This document shows positions 46,546-55,886 of a DNA stretch of 64,000 nt, in pieces (the first letter of the stretch is position 1; the number at the start of each line of letters is the position of its first letter). A model generated the notes under the pieces. That model saw only the letters and a list, made by a program, of their open reading frames with translations. It made no database searches and was not told the origin of the DNA. Source of the stretch: Thalassospira profundimaris (GTDB lineage: Bacteria > Pseudomonadota > Alphaproteobacteria > Rhodospirillales > Thalassospiraceae); contig NZ_JPWH01000003.1 in assembly GCF_003326755.1 (NCBI RefSeq), forward strand, positions 124,001 through 188,000, read 5' to 3'. A program made the position numbers and the translations under genes.

Positions 46546-47272
46546 TCTTCAGAAAAAATCAGCCGCCCAGCGTCAGGTGAAACCGATGCTGAAACTTGAA
46601 AAAGTGGTCCGTTCCTTTGCGCAAGGGGCGGAACGTCTTGATGTTCTGAAATCGGTTGATCTGACCATCAATGAAGGTGAAATCGTTGCGCTGGTCGGGC
46701 CGTCGGGGGCTGGTAAATCAACTCTGTTGCAGATTGCCGGTCTATTGGAACGGCCCGATAGCGGGTCTGTGTCGATTGGTGGCAAGCGCAGCACGGATTT
46801 GTCGGATCTGGCCCGCACACAAATGCGTCGGGACCATATTGGTTTTGTCTATCAGTACCATCATTTGTTGCCGGAATTTTCCGCGATAGAGAATGTGGTT
46901 ATTCCGCAAATGATTGCGGGCCTTAATCGTAAAGATGCTGAAACGCGCGCGATGGAATTGCTGCAATGCCTGGGTATTGAAGCCCGCGCACAGCATCGTC
47001 CCGCAAGACTTTCGGGCGGGGAGCAACAGCGTGTTGCCATTGCCCGTGCGCTTGCCAATGTGCCTGATGTTTTGTTTGCCGATGAGCCAACCGGCAATCT
47101 GGATCCGCAAACGGCGGAAAACGTTTTTACGATGCTTGTATCGCTGGTGCGTCAAACCGGGCTGGCCTCGCTGATTGCTACGCATAACCCTGAACTGGCC
47201 CGACAGATGGACCGGATCATTACCCTGCGCGATGGTCATCTTGTCGAGCTGGATCCGGAAACGCTTTCATAA
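46538..47272 (+). CDS. lolD: lipoprotein-releasing ABC transporter ATPase LolD
   Basis: A 244-residue ABC ATPase that powers lipoprotein release. Walker [10 protein letters not shown] is near residue 53, the Q loop is in [18 protein letters not shown], the signature [15 protein letters not shown] and Walker [13 protein letters not shown] follow, and the switch His is in LIATHN. The HHLLPEFSA segment is characteristic of LolD within the MacB-like ATPases. It overlaps the permease gene and is followed by a terminator. Confidence 0.95.
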   Translation: MSDLQKKSAAQRQVKPMLKLEKVVRSFAQGAERLDVLKSVDLTINEGEIVALVGPSGAGKSTLLQIAGLLERPDSGSVSIGGKRSTDLSDLARTQMRRDHIGFVYQYHHLLPEFSAIENVVIPQMIAGLNRKDAETRAMELLQCLGIEARAQHRPARLSGGEQQRVAIARALANVPDVLFADEPTGNLDPQTAENVFTMLVSLVRQTGLASLIATHNPELARQMDRIITLRDGHLVELDPETLS

Positions 47273-47305
47273 TCTGTTTGCGGTTTTTATAATTATCTGG
47301 CTGGT

Positions 47306-47335
47306 GGGCGCCCTTGCGGCGCCCGTGGCTTTTTT
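47306..47335 (+). terminator. rho-independent terminator after lolD
   Basis: GGGCGCC (47306-47312) pairs with GGCGCCC (47318-47324), loop CTTGC, followed by GTGGC and six T. Confidence 0.82.
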
Positions 47336-47365
47336 GCTTTTGTTTTTGTGTCGAGGTCGCTGGCA

Positions 47366-50300
47366 ATGGAAAACGGTTTTATCCACCTGCGTGTTCATAC
47401 GAACTATTCACTTGCCGAAGGTGCCATAACGACCAAGGATTTGGTGAAACTGTGTGCGGCGGACCAGCAGCCCGCTGCCGCCATGACCGACACCAACAAC
47501 ATGTTTGGCGCGTTGGACTTTGCCGGTGCGGCCAGTGGTTCCGGGGTGCAACCGATTTTGGGTGTGCAGGTCGGCATCGAACGTTTTGGGACCGAGGTCG
47601 TGCTGGGCAAGGCCGGGCGAGAACCAGACCCGGATGAACTGGTTTTACTGGCACAGAGCAAAACCGGTTACTTCAATTTGCTGAAAATTGTCTCGCGCGC
47701 TCATATGACAACAGAGGCGGGCAGTACGCCCAAGGCCCTTTTGGAACATTTGGCCGAACATTGTGAAGATGTTATTTGCCTGACGGGCGGGCCATCCGGG
47801 CCGCTTGCCCGTCTGTTGCGCGAGGAGCAGAAGGCCAAGGCCGACGACTGCCTGTTGCGCCTGAAAGACATTTTTGGCGATCGGTTATATATCGAACTGC
47901 AACGGCACGGATTGCCATCCGAAGAGGCGATAGAACCCGTCCTGATTGATATGGCCTACGAGCATGACGTGCCGCTTGTGGCAACGAATGACTGTTACTT
48001 TCCCCACGCCGATATGTACGAAGCCCATGATGTGTTCATTTGCATCGGTCAGGGGGCGGTTGTAGGCCAGGAAGATCGCTGGCGTTTGACGCCGGATCAT
48101 CGCTTTAAAACGGCTGCAGAGATGCGCGAGCTGTTTGCCGATTTGCCCGAGGCCTGCGACAATACCGTGATTATCGCCCAGCGTTGCGCCTGGCACGTGG
48201 AAAAAATTGATCCGATTCTGCCGCCATTTGACTGTGGTGAAGGCCGTACCGAGGTCGACGAATTGCGCCATCGTTCCTTTGATGGTTTGCAGGCCCGGCT
48301 TGAAAAATATGTCTATAGCCCGGATATGTCCGAGGAAGACAAAAAGAAAATTGCCGAACCCTATAATGCGCGCCTGGAATATGAACTGGGTATTATCGTG
48401 CAGATGGGCTTTCCCGGTTACTTCCTGATCGTTGCCGATTTTATCCAGTGGGCCAAGGAACATGATATTCCGGTGGGGCCGGGCCGTGGGTCCGGGGCCG
48501 GGTCGCTTGTCGCTTATGCTCTGCTGATTACGGATCTTGATCCGCTGCGGTTTTCGTTGCTGTTTGAACGTTTCCTTAATCCGGAACGTGTCTCGATGCC
48601 CGACTTTGACGTCGATTTCTGTCAGGACCGGCGCGGCGAGGTCATTGAATATGTGCAGCACAAATATGGCTATGACCGCGTTGCCCAGATTATTACTTTC
48701 GGTAAATTGCAGGCAAAGGCAGCGGTGCGCGATGTCGGTCGTGTCCTTGGTATTCCTTACGGATATGTCGATAAAATCTGTAAAATGATTCCCGGCGACC
48801 CTGCCAAGCCAATCCCGCTAAAAGAAGCTATAGACATGGAACCGGACCTGCGCCGCATTGCGCGCGAGGACCCGGATATTGACCGTTTGCTGACAATTGC
48901 CATGCAGATTGAGGGGCTGTATCGCAATTCATCTACCCACGCGGCCGGTGTGGTGATTGGCGACCGTGACCTGGATGAACTGGTTCCGCTGTATCGTGAT
49001 CCGCGTTCGGATATGCCCGTCACCCAGTTTAACATGAAGTTTGTTGAAAATGCCGGGCTGGTCAAATTTGACTTTTTGGGCCTTAAAACCCTGACCGTAA
49101 TTATCGAGGCGGTCAATTTGATGCGCCTGCGCGATGATGTGCCAAAGGATTTTGACATTAGCGCCATTCCCCTGGATGACCGGCAGTCTTTCAAGCTGTT
49201 ATCGGCGGCCGAAACGGTTGGGGTGTTCCAGCTTGAATCCCAGGGTATGCAGGATGTGTTGCGCGGCCTGAAGCCCGATACCCTGGAAGATATTATCGCT
49301 GTGGTGGCGCTGTATCGCCCCGGTCCGATGGATAATATTCCCTATTATATTGCGCGTAAGCACGGGCGAGAAGAGCCTGATTACATGCACCCGATGCTCA
49401 AGCCGATCCTCGAAGAAACCTATGGCATCATGATCTATCAGGAACAGGTCATGCAGCTTGCCCAGATTATGGCGGGTTATTCGCTTGGCGGCGCAGACCT
49501 TTTGCGCCGTGCAATGGGTAAAAAAATTGCCGAGGAAATGGAAAAGCAGCGTTCGCTGTTTGTGGACGGCGCGGAAAAGAACAATGTCGATCGCCAGCAG
49601 GCTTCCGACATTTTTGACCAGGTTGCCAAATTTGCCTCTTACGGCTTTAACAAGTCGCATGCGGCAGCCTATGCCCTTGTTGCCTATCAAACGGCTTATC
49701 TGAAGGCGAATTACCCGGTCGAATTTATGGCCGCGTTAATGACGCTGGATATGCACAACACCGACAAGCTGGCGATTTTCAAACAGGAAGTCGAACGCCT
49801 GAAAATTGAAATTCTGCCGCCCTGCGTTAATAAGTCCGGCGTGGCCTTTACTGTCGAAAATCATGGCGGGGTCCGCAAAATTCGCTATGCACTGGCGGCT
49901 GTACGAAATGTGGGTGACGCGGCGATGGAAAGCCTTGTGAATGCCCGCGAACAGCAGGGCGAGTTCAAGGATTTGACGGATTTTGCATCACGTATTGACA
50001 GCCGGGCGTTGAATAAACGTCTGTTGGAAAATCTGGTGCGGGCAGGGGCACTTGATTGTCTGCACGATAACCGCCGCGTCATGTTTGAAAATGTCGATAA
50101 AATCCTGGCCGTATCCCAGCGTGAAATGCAGGCGCGCAATAATGATCAGATCAGCATGTTTGGCGATGACAGTGGCTTTGGCAAAGATACCATTCGTCTG
50201 CCCGATGGCCGCGACTGGGTACCAATGGAAAAACTGACCGAGGAATTTTCGGCGATTGGTTTTTATCTGTCCGCCCATCCCCTGGATACCTTTGGCAAAA

Positions 50301-50851
50301 GTCTTCAGCGTATTGGCGTTGCCCCTTATGCCGAACTTGAAGCGCGTATGCGGGCGCAGAATAAAGGGTCGATCAAGCTTGCCGGAACACTGATCAATGC
50401 CCGCGAGATGATCTCAAAAAAGAATGGCAGCAAATTTGCCTTTGTTATGCTTTCGGATGCCACGGGCAGTTATGAGGTGGCTTTTTGGGCGGAAGCCTGG
50501 GCGGCTTATAAGGAAATTATCAATTCGGGGCGTCCGATGCTGTTGCTGGTGTCAGCTGAAATCCGCGATGGTCAGTTGCGCATTCAGGGGCAAAGGGTCG
50601 AGGACCTGGAGCAGGCCGTTGCCGGTGCGGCGGAAGGTATTCGCATTCGTCTGACCCGCCCGGAACCGGTTGCCGAAATTCGCGAATTGCTGGAAAAAGC
50701 GGGGCGGGGTCGTGGCCTGGTCAATATTTCATCGGTTTGTTCCGATGGGCGCATTGCGGAAGTCGAACTGGCTGACCATTTCAAGGTTGGTCCATCCTTG
50801 ATCGGTGCTGTTGGTGCGATTCCCGGTGTGGAATTTGCCGAAGAAATCTGA
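47366..50851 (+). CDS. dnaE: DNA polymerase III alpha subunit
   Basis: An 1161-residue replicative polymerase catalytic subunit. The N-terminal PHP domain starts FIHLRVHTNYSLAEGAIT. The C-family polymerase core carries GPGRGSGAGSLVAYAL and the metal-binding VSMPDFDVDFCQDRRGEVIEY, plus NSSTHAAGVVIGD. A helix-hairpin-helix/fingers region, an OB-fold (about 1000-1080, GSIKLAGTLINAREMISKKNGSKFAF) and a C-terminal tau-binding domain follow. Length is normal and no intein is present. ATG 47366 has GAGG 9 bases upstream; GTG 47348 is rejected. A short leader follows the lolD terminator. Confidence 0.96.
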   Translation: MENGFIHLRVHTNYSLAEGAITTKDLVKLCAADQQPAAAMTDTNNMFGALDFAGAASGSGVQPILGVQVGIERFGTEVVLGKAGREPDPDELVLLAQSKTGYFNLLKIVSRAHMTTEAGSTPKALLEHLAEHCEDVICLTGGPSGPLARLLREEQKAKADDCLLRLKDIFGDRLYIELQRHGLPSEEAIEPVLIDMAYEHDVPLVATNDCYFPHADMYEAHDVFICIGQGAVVGQEDRWRLTPDHRFKTAAEMRELFADLPEACDNTVIIAQRCAWHVEKIDPILPPFDCGEGRTEVDELRHRSFDGLQARLEKYVYSPDMSEEDKKKIAEPYNARLEYELGIIVQMGFPGYFLIVADFIQWAKEHDIPVGPGRGSGAGSLVAYALLITDLDPLRFSLLFERFLNPERVSMPDFDVDFCQDRRGEVIEYVQHKYGYDRVAQIITFGKLQAKAAVRDVGRVLGIPYGYVDKICKMIPGDPAKPIPLKEAIDMEPDLRRIAREDPDIDRLLTIAMQIEGLYRNSSTHAAGVVIGDRDLDELVPLYRDPRSDMPVTQFNMKFVENAGLVKFDFLGLKTLTVIIEAVNLMRLRDDVPKDFDISAIPLDDRQSFKLLSAAETVGVFQLESQGMQDVLRGLKPDTLEDIIAVVALYRPGPMDNIPYYIARKHGREEPDYMHPMLKPILEETYGIMIYQEQVMQLAQIMAGYSLGGADLLRRAMGKKIAEEMEKQRSLFVDGAEKNNVDRQQASDIFDQVAKFASYGFNKSHAAAYALVAYQTAYLKANYPVEFMAALMTLDMHNTDKLAIFKQEVERLKIEILPPCVNKSGVAFTVENHGGVRKIRYALAAVRNVGDAAMESLVNAREQQGEFKDLTDFASRIDSRALNKRLLENLVRAGALDCLHDNRRVMFENVDKILAVSQREMQARNNDQISMFGDDSGFGKDTIRLPDGRDWVPMEKLTEEFSAIGFYLSAHPLDTFGKSLQRIGVAPYAELEARMRAQNKGSIKLAGTLINAREMISKKNGSKFAFVMLSDATGSYEVAFWAEAWAAYKEIINSGRPMLLLVSAEIRDGQLRIQGQRVEDLEQAVAGAAEGIRIRLTRPEPVAEIRELLEKAGRGRGLVNISSVCSDGRIAEVELADHFKVGPSLIGAVGAIPGVEFAEEI

Positions 50852-50898
50852 TCGGGCCTATATTGCTGTTTTTGTGGCCTCAAACGTGTAGTTAAGGC

Positions 50899-50927
50899 TT
50901 GCAATCTGCGGGGGGCGGCGCTAAAAC
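50899..50927 (+). promoter_or_regulatory. probable promoter of rpsB-tsf
   Basis: TTGCAA (50899-50904), 17 bases, TAAAAC (50922-50927), with a G+C-rich spacer typical of stringently controlled ribosomal promoters. It lies about 120 bp before rpsB. Confidence 0.5.
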
Positions 50928-50944
50928 CCGCCTCGAACATCACA

Positions 50945-51015
50945 CGTGGGAGCGTGGCGATCCCTTTGCGGGCGTCCATCCGGTGTTTTGCCAGGTGGCA
51001 AAATTCCTTCCCACG
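50945..51015 (+). promoter_or_regulatory. structured rpsB leader, possible S2 autoregulatory RNA
   Basis: CGTGGGA (50945-50951) pairs with TCCCACG (51009-51015), closing a domain. Inside it TTTTGCC (50986-50992) pairs with GGCAAAA (50997-51003) around AGGT. A decoy GGAGG at 51015-51019 overlaps the outer stem, 30 bases before the true start codon. E. coli rpsB-tsf mRNA has an autoregulatory leader bound by S2; this may be an analogue. Confidence 0.4.
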
Positions 51016-51049
51016 GAGGTATTAACCGGAAAACGGTAGGAAATTTATT

Positions 51050-51832
51050 ATGGCATTGCCAACCTTTACCATGCGTCAGCTGATGGAAGCTGGCGTTCAC
51101 TTTGGTCACCATACCCGTCGCTGGAACCCGAAGATGAAACCGTTCATCTTTGGTGCGCGTAACGACATTCACATTCTGAATCTGCAGGAAACCGTTCCGA
51201 TGCTGCATCGCGCGATGCAGGCCGTTCGCGACGTGACCGCTGCTGGTGGCCGTGTTCTTTTTGTTGGTACCAAGCGTCAGGCTTCGCCGGTTATCGCCGA
51301 AGCAGCAAAGCGTTGCGGTCAGTATTATGTGAACCATCGTTGGCTCGGCGGCATGCTGACCAACTGGAACACTGTTTCGGGTTCGATCAAACGCCTGAAA
51401 GAACAGGACGAAATCCTGAGCTCCGGTGCTGAAGGTCTGACCAAGAAAGAAGTTTTGAACCTGACCCGTTCGCGCGACAAACTGGAACGTGCGCTGGGTG
51501 GTATCAAGGACATGGGTGGCCTGCCCGATATCATCATCGTGGTTGACACCAATAAAGAATCTCTCGCGATCCATGAAGCACGCAATCTGAACATTCCGGT
51601 TGTTGCTGTTCTGGACTCGAATTCGGACCCGCAGGACGTTCAGTATCCGATTCCGGGTAATGATGATGCGATCCGCGCTATTCAGCTGTATTGCGATCTG
51701 TTTGTTGGTGCCGTTCTTGACGGTATCCAGGCCGAAATGACGGCTTCCGGTGCGGATCTCGGTGAATCCGAAGAGCTCCCGGCACAGGAAGCTGCTGCTA
51801 CCGAAGCTGCCGATCAGGCTGCTTCCGCTTAA
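51050..51832 (+). CDS. rpsB: 30S ribosomal protein S2
   Basis: A 260-residue small-subunit protein. It opens with [40 protein letters not shown]. The core contains [24 protein letters not shown], and [36 protein letters not shown]. It has an acidic Ala/Glu-rich C-terminal tail (about 230-260), common in alphaproteobacteria. The ribosome site GGTAGGA precedes the ATG. It is followed by tsf after an 89-bp gap with a hairpin. Confidence 0.98.
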   Translation: MALPTFTMRQLMEAGVHFGHHTRRWNPKMKPFIFGARNDIHILNLQETVPMLHRAMQAVRDVTAAGGRVLFVGTKRQASPVIAEAAKRCGQYYVNHRWLGGMLTNWNTVSGSIKRLKEQDEILSSGAEGLTKKEVLNLTRSRDKLERALGGIKDMGGLPDIIIVVDTNKESLAIHEARNLNIPVVAVLDSNSDPQDVQYPIPGNDDAIRAIQLYCDLFVGAVLDGIQAEMTASGADLGESEELPAQEAAATEAADQAASA

Positions 51833-51852
51833 ATTTCATTTTATACCTCGGG

Positions 51853-51878
51853 AAGCGGCGGCTATCATGCCGCCGTTT
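51853..51878 (+). terminator. attenuator-like hairpin between rpsB and tsf
   Basis: AAGCGGCGGC (51853-51862) pairs with GCCGCCGTTT (51869-51878), one G-U, loop TATCAT, with a short T-rich tail. It probably lets part of the transcripts end after rpsB, so S2 and EF-Ts levels can differ. Confidence 0.7.
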
Positions 51879-51921
51879 CTTTAGGTGTTATCCACTTGAT
51901 CGCGTAATAGGGGCTTTAAAA

Positions 51922-52845
51922 ATGGCTATTACCGCTGCTCTCGTGAAAGAGCTTCGCGAAACCACCGGCGCTGGCATGATGGACTGCAAAAAGGCGCTTT
52001 CCGAAACTGATGGCAACCTTGAAGCAGCTGTTGACTGGCTGCGTACCAAGGGCCTTGCTGCTGCTGCCAAGAAAGCGGGTCGCGTTGCTGCTGAAGGTCT
52101 GGTTGGTGTTTCTGTCAATGGTACTGCTGGTGCCGTTATCGAGCTGAACGCCGAAACCGACTTCGTTTCGCGTAACGAAGATTTCCAGAAATTCGTATCC
52201 CAGGTTGCTGCGCTGGGTATCGTTGCCAATGGCGACATCGAAGCCCTGAAGGCAACAGCATTCCCGGGTACTTCGCGTAACGTCGAAGAGCAGGTTACCC
52301 ACATGATCGCCACCATTGGCGAAAACATGAACCTGCGCCGCGTTGCGTCGATTTCGGTCGAAAAAGGCGTTGTTGCTTCCTACGTTCACGCTTCCATCGC
52401 ACCGGACCTTGGTAAGATCGGTGTTCTGGTAGCGCTCGAATCCGAAGCTGACACCGCTGTTCTTGAAGGCCTTGGCAAGCAGATTGCCATGCACATTGCT
52501 GCAACCAACCCGGCATCGGCCACTATCGATGATCTGGATCCGGAACTGGTTGAACGTGAAAAAGCTGTTCTGACCGACCAGGCCAAAGAATCCGGCCGTC
52601 CGGACGAAATCATCGCCAAAATGATCGAAGGTCGTATCCGTAAATATTACGAACAGGTCGTTCTGCTTGAGCAGACCTTCGTGATCGACGGTGAAAACCA
52701 GGTCAAGAAAGTGATCGAAAATGCAGCTAAAGAAGCTGGTAAGCCGATTGCCCTTAAGGGTTTCATCCGCTTTGAGCTCGGCGACGGGATCGAAAAGGAA
52801 GAAAAAGACTTTGCTGCTGAAGTTGCCGAGCAACTGAAGAAGTAA
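51922..52845 (+). CDS. tsf: elongation factor Ts
   Basis: A 307-residue nucleotide-exchange factor for EF-Tu. The N-terminal UBA-like domain reads [35 protein letters not shown] (about 76-86), which inserts beside the EF-Tu GTP site, is conserved. Two core subdomains and the C-terminal module complete it. Standard length. It follows rpsB as in nearly all bacteria. Confidence 0.98.
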   Translation: MAITAALVKELRETTGAGMMDCKKALSETDGNLEAAVDWLRTKGLAAAAKKAGRVAAEGLVGVSVNGTAGAVIELNAETDFVSRNEDFQKFVSQVAALGIVANGDIEALKATAFPGTSRNVEEQVTHMIATIGENMNLRRVASISVEKGVVASYVHASIAPDLGKIGVLVALESEADTAVLEGLGKQIAMHIAATNPASATIDDLDPELVEREKAVLTDQAKESGRPDEIIAKMIEGRIRKYYEQVVLLEQTFVIDGENQVKKVIENAAKEAGKPIALKGFIRFELGDGIEKEEKDFAAEVAEQLKK

Positions 52846-52892
52846 GATATCTGATCGAGTTGATGCGTCAGGTGTCAATTCGTGTATGATCC

Positions 52893-52944
52893 AGACCGGC
52901 GGGGTCCTCAGAGTGATAACACCCTGTTGCTCGCCGGTCTTTTT
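52893..52944 (+). terminator. terminator after tsf
   Basis: AGACCGGCG (52893-52901) pairs with CGCCGGTCT (52932-52940), with an inner GGGT/ACCC extension and a TTTTT tail. The apical loop is large. Confidence 0.75.
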
Positions 52945-53006
52945 ATATCTGAAATATGCTACCTGCTTGATTGGTGGCCCAAATTCGCATTGAGAGGCAT
53001 CCGGAT

Positions 53007-53738
53007 ATGGCAGAAAACGGCCCGTTGAAGTTTCGTCGTGTGCTGTTGAAATTGTCTGGCGAGGGACTGCTGGGCAAACAGCAATATGGTCTTGACCCGG
53101 ATACGGTTGATCGTATCGCCAGCGAGATCAAGGCGGTTCATGACATGGGCGCGGAAGTTTGCATGGTCATTGGCGGCGGTAATATTTTCCGTGGCGTCAA
53201 GGGGGCTTCGCAGGGGATGGAGCGCGCAACAGCCGATTATATGGGAATGCTTGCGACTATCATGAATGCCCTGGCTGTGCAGAATGCCCTGGAACGTCAT
53301 GGCGTACAGACCCGGGTGCAGTCGGCAATTCCAATGTCCTCGGTTTGTGAGCCATATATCCGCCGACGTGCCGTCCGGCATATGGAAAAGGGGCGTGTTG
53401 TTATTTTTGCCGCCGGTACGGGCAACCCGTTTTTTACCACCGATACTGCTGCTGCCTTGCGTGCGGTTGAAATGGGATGTGATGCCCTGTTAAAGGGAAC
53501 GCAGGTTGATGGTGTTTATACGGCTGATCCCAAGACAGACCCCAATGCGGTTCGTTACGATGAACTGACATATATGGATGTACTTGCGAAAGATTTGCGT
53601 GTTATGGATGCTTCCGCTATTTCTTTGGCGCGCGAAAATGATATTCCGGTAATTGTGTTTTCTTTGCATAATCCGGGTGCTTTTGCCGACGTTGTTTGTG
53701 CAAAGGGTACGTTTACGATTATTTCGAATGGAGACTGA
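53007..53738 (+). CDS. pyrH: uridylate kinase
   Basis: A 243-residue hexameric UMP kinase making UDP. Motifs are [11 protein letters not shown] (ATP site), [10 protein letters not shown], the [20 protein letters not shown] helix, and [20 protein letters not shown], all typical of PyrH rather than eukaryotic CMP/UMP kinases. The ATG at 53007 has GAGAGG 9 bases upstream; the in-frame start at 52971 lacks one. It is followed by frr two bases later. Confidence 0.96.
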   Translation: MAENGPLKFRRVLLKLSGEGLLGKQQYGLDPDTVDRIASEIKAVHDMGAEVCMVIGGGNIFRGVKGASQGMERATADYMGMLATIMNALAVQNALERHGVQTRVQSAIPMSSVCEPYIRRRAVRHMEKGRVVIFAAGTGNPFFTTDTAAALRAVEMGCDALLKGTQVDGVYTADPKTDPNAVRYDELTYMDVLAKDLRVMDASAISLARENDIPVIVFSLHNPGAFADVVCAKGTFTIISNGD

Positions 53739-53740
53739 AG

Positions 53741-54304
53741 GTGTCTGACGTTGCTGGCCTAAAAAAGGACCTCACCCGCCGTATGGAAGGGGCGCTTGAA
53801 GTATTGCACAAGGAATTCACCGGTTTGCGGACCGGGCGTGCCAGTGCAAGCCTTCTTGATCCTGTTATGGTTGAAGCCTATGGCGCAATGACACCGCTGA
53901 ATCAGGTTGGTTCGGTCAGTGTTCCTGAATCCCGTATGCTTTCGGTCCAGGTTTGGGATAAATCGATGGTCAAAGCCGTTGAAAAGGCCATTCGCAATGC
54001 GGGTCTGGGGCTTAATCCGGCGGCTGATGGCACGCTTATTCGTGTGCCGATTCCGGCCCTGAACGAAGAACGCCGTACTGAACTGGGCAAGGTTGCAGGC
54101 AAATATGCCGAGCAGGCCCGTATTTCAGTGCGTAACGTCCGTCGCGATGGCATGGACCAGCTCAAGAAATGGGAAAAAGACAGCGAAATTTCTGAAGACA
54201 TTCTTCGTTCAGAAGAAAAGGAAATTCAGAAGCTGACAGATAAGGTCATCGGCGAGATTGACGAAGCTCTCGCCCATAAAGAACAGGAAATCATGCAAGT
54301 CTGA
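53741..54304 (+). CDS. frr: ribosome recycling factor
   Basis: A 187-residue factor that, with EF-G, splits the post-termination ribosome. It has a three-helix bundle and a small beta domain. Typical segments are [43 protein letters not shown] and [16 protein letters not shown]. It starts with GTG at 53741, with GGAG at 53730-53733 and a 7-base spacer, two bases after the pyrH stop. Confidence 0.97.
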   Translation: MSDVAGLKKDLTRRMEGALEVLHKEFTGLRTGRASASLLDPVMVEAYGAMTPLNQVGSVSVPESRMLSVQVWDKSMVKAVEKAIRNAGLGLNPAADGTLIRVPIPALNEERRTELGKVAGKYAEQARISVRNVRRDGMDQLKKWEKDSEISEDILRSEEKEIQKLTDKVIGEIDEALAHKEQEIMQV

Positions 54305-54306
54305 CC

Positions 54307-55047
54307 ATGACTGTTCTGGCATCTAATCTTAAGCCTTCGGGCAGCCAACTTTTGCCGCGTCACGTTGCCATCATTATGGATGGCAACGGGCGTTGGGCGA
54401 CTGCGCGTGGCAAACCCCGCACTTTCGGCCACCGTGCCGGGGTGGAGGCGGTGCGTCGCACGGTGGAGGCGGCTGCCGATATCGGAATCGAATTTCTCAC
54501 TCTTTACGGATTTTCTACCGAAAACTGGAAACGGCCAGAGGGAGAAGTCAGCGATTTGATGGGCTTGCTTCGGCTGTTTATCAAACGCGAACTTTCCGTG
54601 CTTGATAAAAACGGGGTGTGTATCCGGGTGATCGGAGATCGTTCGCGTTTTGCCGATGACATCCAGGCATTGCTGAAAAATGCCGAAAAGCGGACGGCAA
54701 ATAACCGCCGGCTGAAGCTGACCATTGCACTGAGTTACGGTTCGCGTGCTGAAATTGCCGATGCCATGCGTTCTATTGCGTCGCGTATTGAACAGGGTGA
54801 ACTTTCTGCATCCGACGTGACCGAAGACCTGATCGAAGAAAGCCTTTCAACGGTTGGGATGCCGGATCCGGACCTGCTTATTCGCACCAGCGGCGAACAG
54901 CGCATCAGCAATTTCCTGTTATGGCAATGTGCCTATACCGAATTCGTCTTTGACGAGGTGTTATGGCCTGATTTTGATCGGAAACATCTGGAACAGGCAA
55001 TTGAGAATTTTGCCGGACGGGAGCGGCGGTTTGGCGCAGTCCTCTGA
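54307..55047 (+). CDS. uppS: undecaprenyl-diphosphate synthase (cis-prenyltransferase)
   Basis: A 246-residue enzyme that makes undecaprenyl diphosphate, the lipid carrier for peptidoglycan and LPS, from farnesyl diphosphate and isopentenyl diphosphate. HVAIIMDGNGRWA (catalytic Asp25), GHRAGVEAVR, TLYGFSTENWKRP and the C-terminal DLLIRTSGEQRISNFLLWQCAYTEFVF are all family signatures. It starts two bases after frr and overlaps cdsA by 17 bp. Confidence 0.97.
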   Translation: MTVLASNLKPSGSQLLPRHVAIIMDGNGRWATARGKPRTFGHRAGVEAVRRTVEAAADIGIEFLTLYGFSTENWKRPEGEVSDLMGLLRLFIKRELSVLDKNGVCIRVIGDRSRFADDIQALLKNAEKRTANNRRLKLTIALSYGSRAEIADAMRSIASRIEQGELSASDVTEDLIEESLSTVGMPDPDLLIRTSGEQRISNFLLWQCAYTEFVFDEVLWPDFDRKHLEQAIENFAGRERRFGAVL

Positions 55048-55846
55048 TGTTACCAATGCGGTTAAATCCGGCCTTGGTCTGCGTATTTTATCCGCCCTGG
55101 TGATGGCGCCGGTAGCGATCGCTGCTGTCTGGTTTGGTTCGCCGTGGTTTGGTCTTCTCATCTTTGTTTTCAGCATTGCGATGCTGTGGGAATGGATGCG
55201 GATGTGTGCGCCGGTTCGTGCCATTCCGTTAACAGCTATTTCCGGCTCGGCTCTTGCGCTATCGATGTATCTTCAATCGGTATCACCGACGGTGACGGGC
55301 TTATTGCCGGTCCTTGTTGCCGCAGCGATCACGACACTTGCAAGCGGGCGTGAACGTGTGTTGGTGTTGACCGGGACTATTTTTGTTCCTGCTGCCGCCC
55401 TGGCCGTACAGTGGATGCGGGCTTGGCACCCGGATGGTCTGTTGCTGATTATGTGGCTGTTTTTGACGGTTTGGGCCACGGACACTGGGGCATATGCCTT
55501 TGGGCGTGCGATTGGCGGACCAAAGCTTGCGCCGCGTTTCAGCCCCAAGAAAACCTGGGCCGGGCTGGTTGGCGGCATGATTTGTGCAGGACTGATTGGA
55601 GGATTGATTGTCTCTTTTAGTGGTGGCACTGCCATCGTGGCAATTACGCTGACCAGTGCCGCACTGGCGATTGTCGCGCAAATGGGGGATCTTGCAGAAT
55701 CTGCCCTTAAACGTCGTTTTGGTGTAAAAGACAGCAGCAACCTGATTCCCGGGCATGGTGGCTTTCTGGACCGGGCCGATGGCATGTTATCGGTTTTACC
55801 TGTTGCGTTTGTGATTGTTTATTTTTTTGGTTTAACCCTGCACTGA
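55031..55846 (+). CDS. cdsA: phosphatidate cytidylyltransferase
   Basis: A 271-residue membrane enzyme that makes CDP-diacylglycerol from phosphatidic acid and CTP. It has about eight hydrophobic helices. The C-terminal signature DLAESALKRRFGVKDSSNLIPGHGGFLDRADGML (about 215-248) binds metal and substrate. No ATG or GTG fits. The TTG at 55031 has GGGAG with a 7-base spacer and is the best start. The frame extends upstream to 54854 only because it overlaps uppS in another frame. Confidence 0.93.
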   Translation: MAQSSDVTNAVKSGLGLRILSALVMAPVAIAAVWFGSPWFGLLIFVFSIAMLWEWMRMCAPVRAIPLTAISGSALALSMYLQSVSPTVTGLLPVLVAAAITTLASGRERVLVLTGTIFVPAAALAVQWMRAWHPDGLLLIMWLFLTVWATDTGAYAFGRAIGGPKLAPRFSPKKTWAGLVGGMICAGLIGGLIVSFSGGTAIVAITLTSAALAIVAQMGDLAESALKRRFGVKDSSNLIPGHGGFLDRADGMLSVLPVAFVIVYFFGLTLH

Positions 55847-55886
55847 TATATGCAGGCGTTTTGCCGGTTTTAAAGATTGGTGCCGG

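Noticed and set aside
54854-55030. N-terminal extension of CdsA to 54854
   Set aside because: It would overlap uppS by almost 200 bp, and the extra residues are a frame-shifted reading of the conserved UppS C-terminus.
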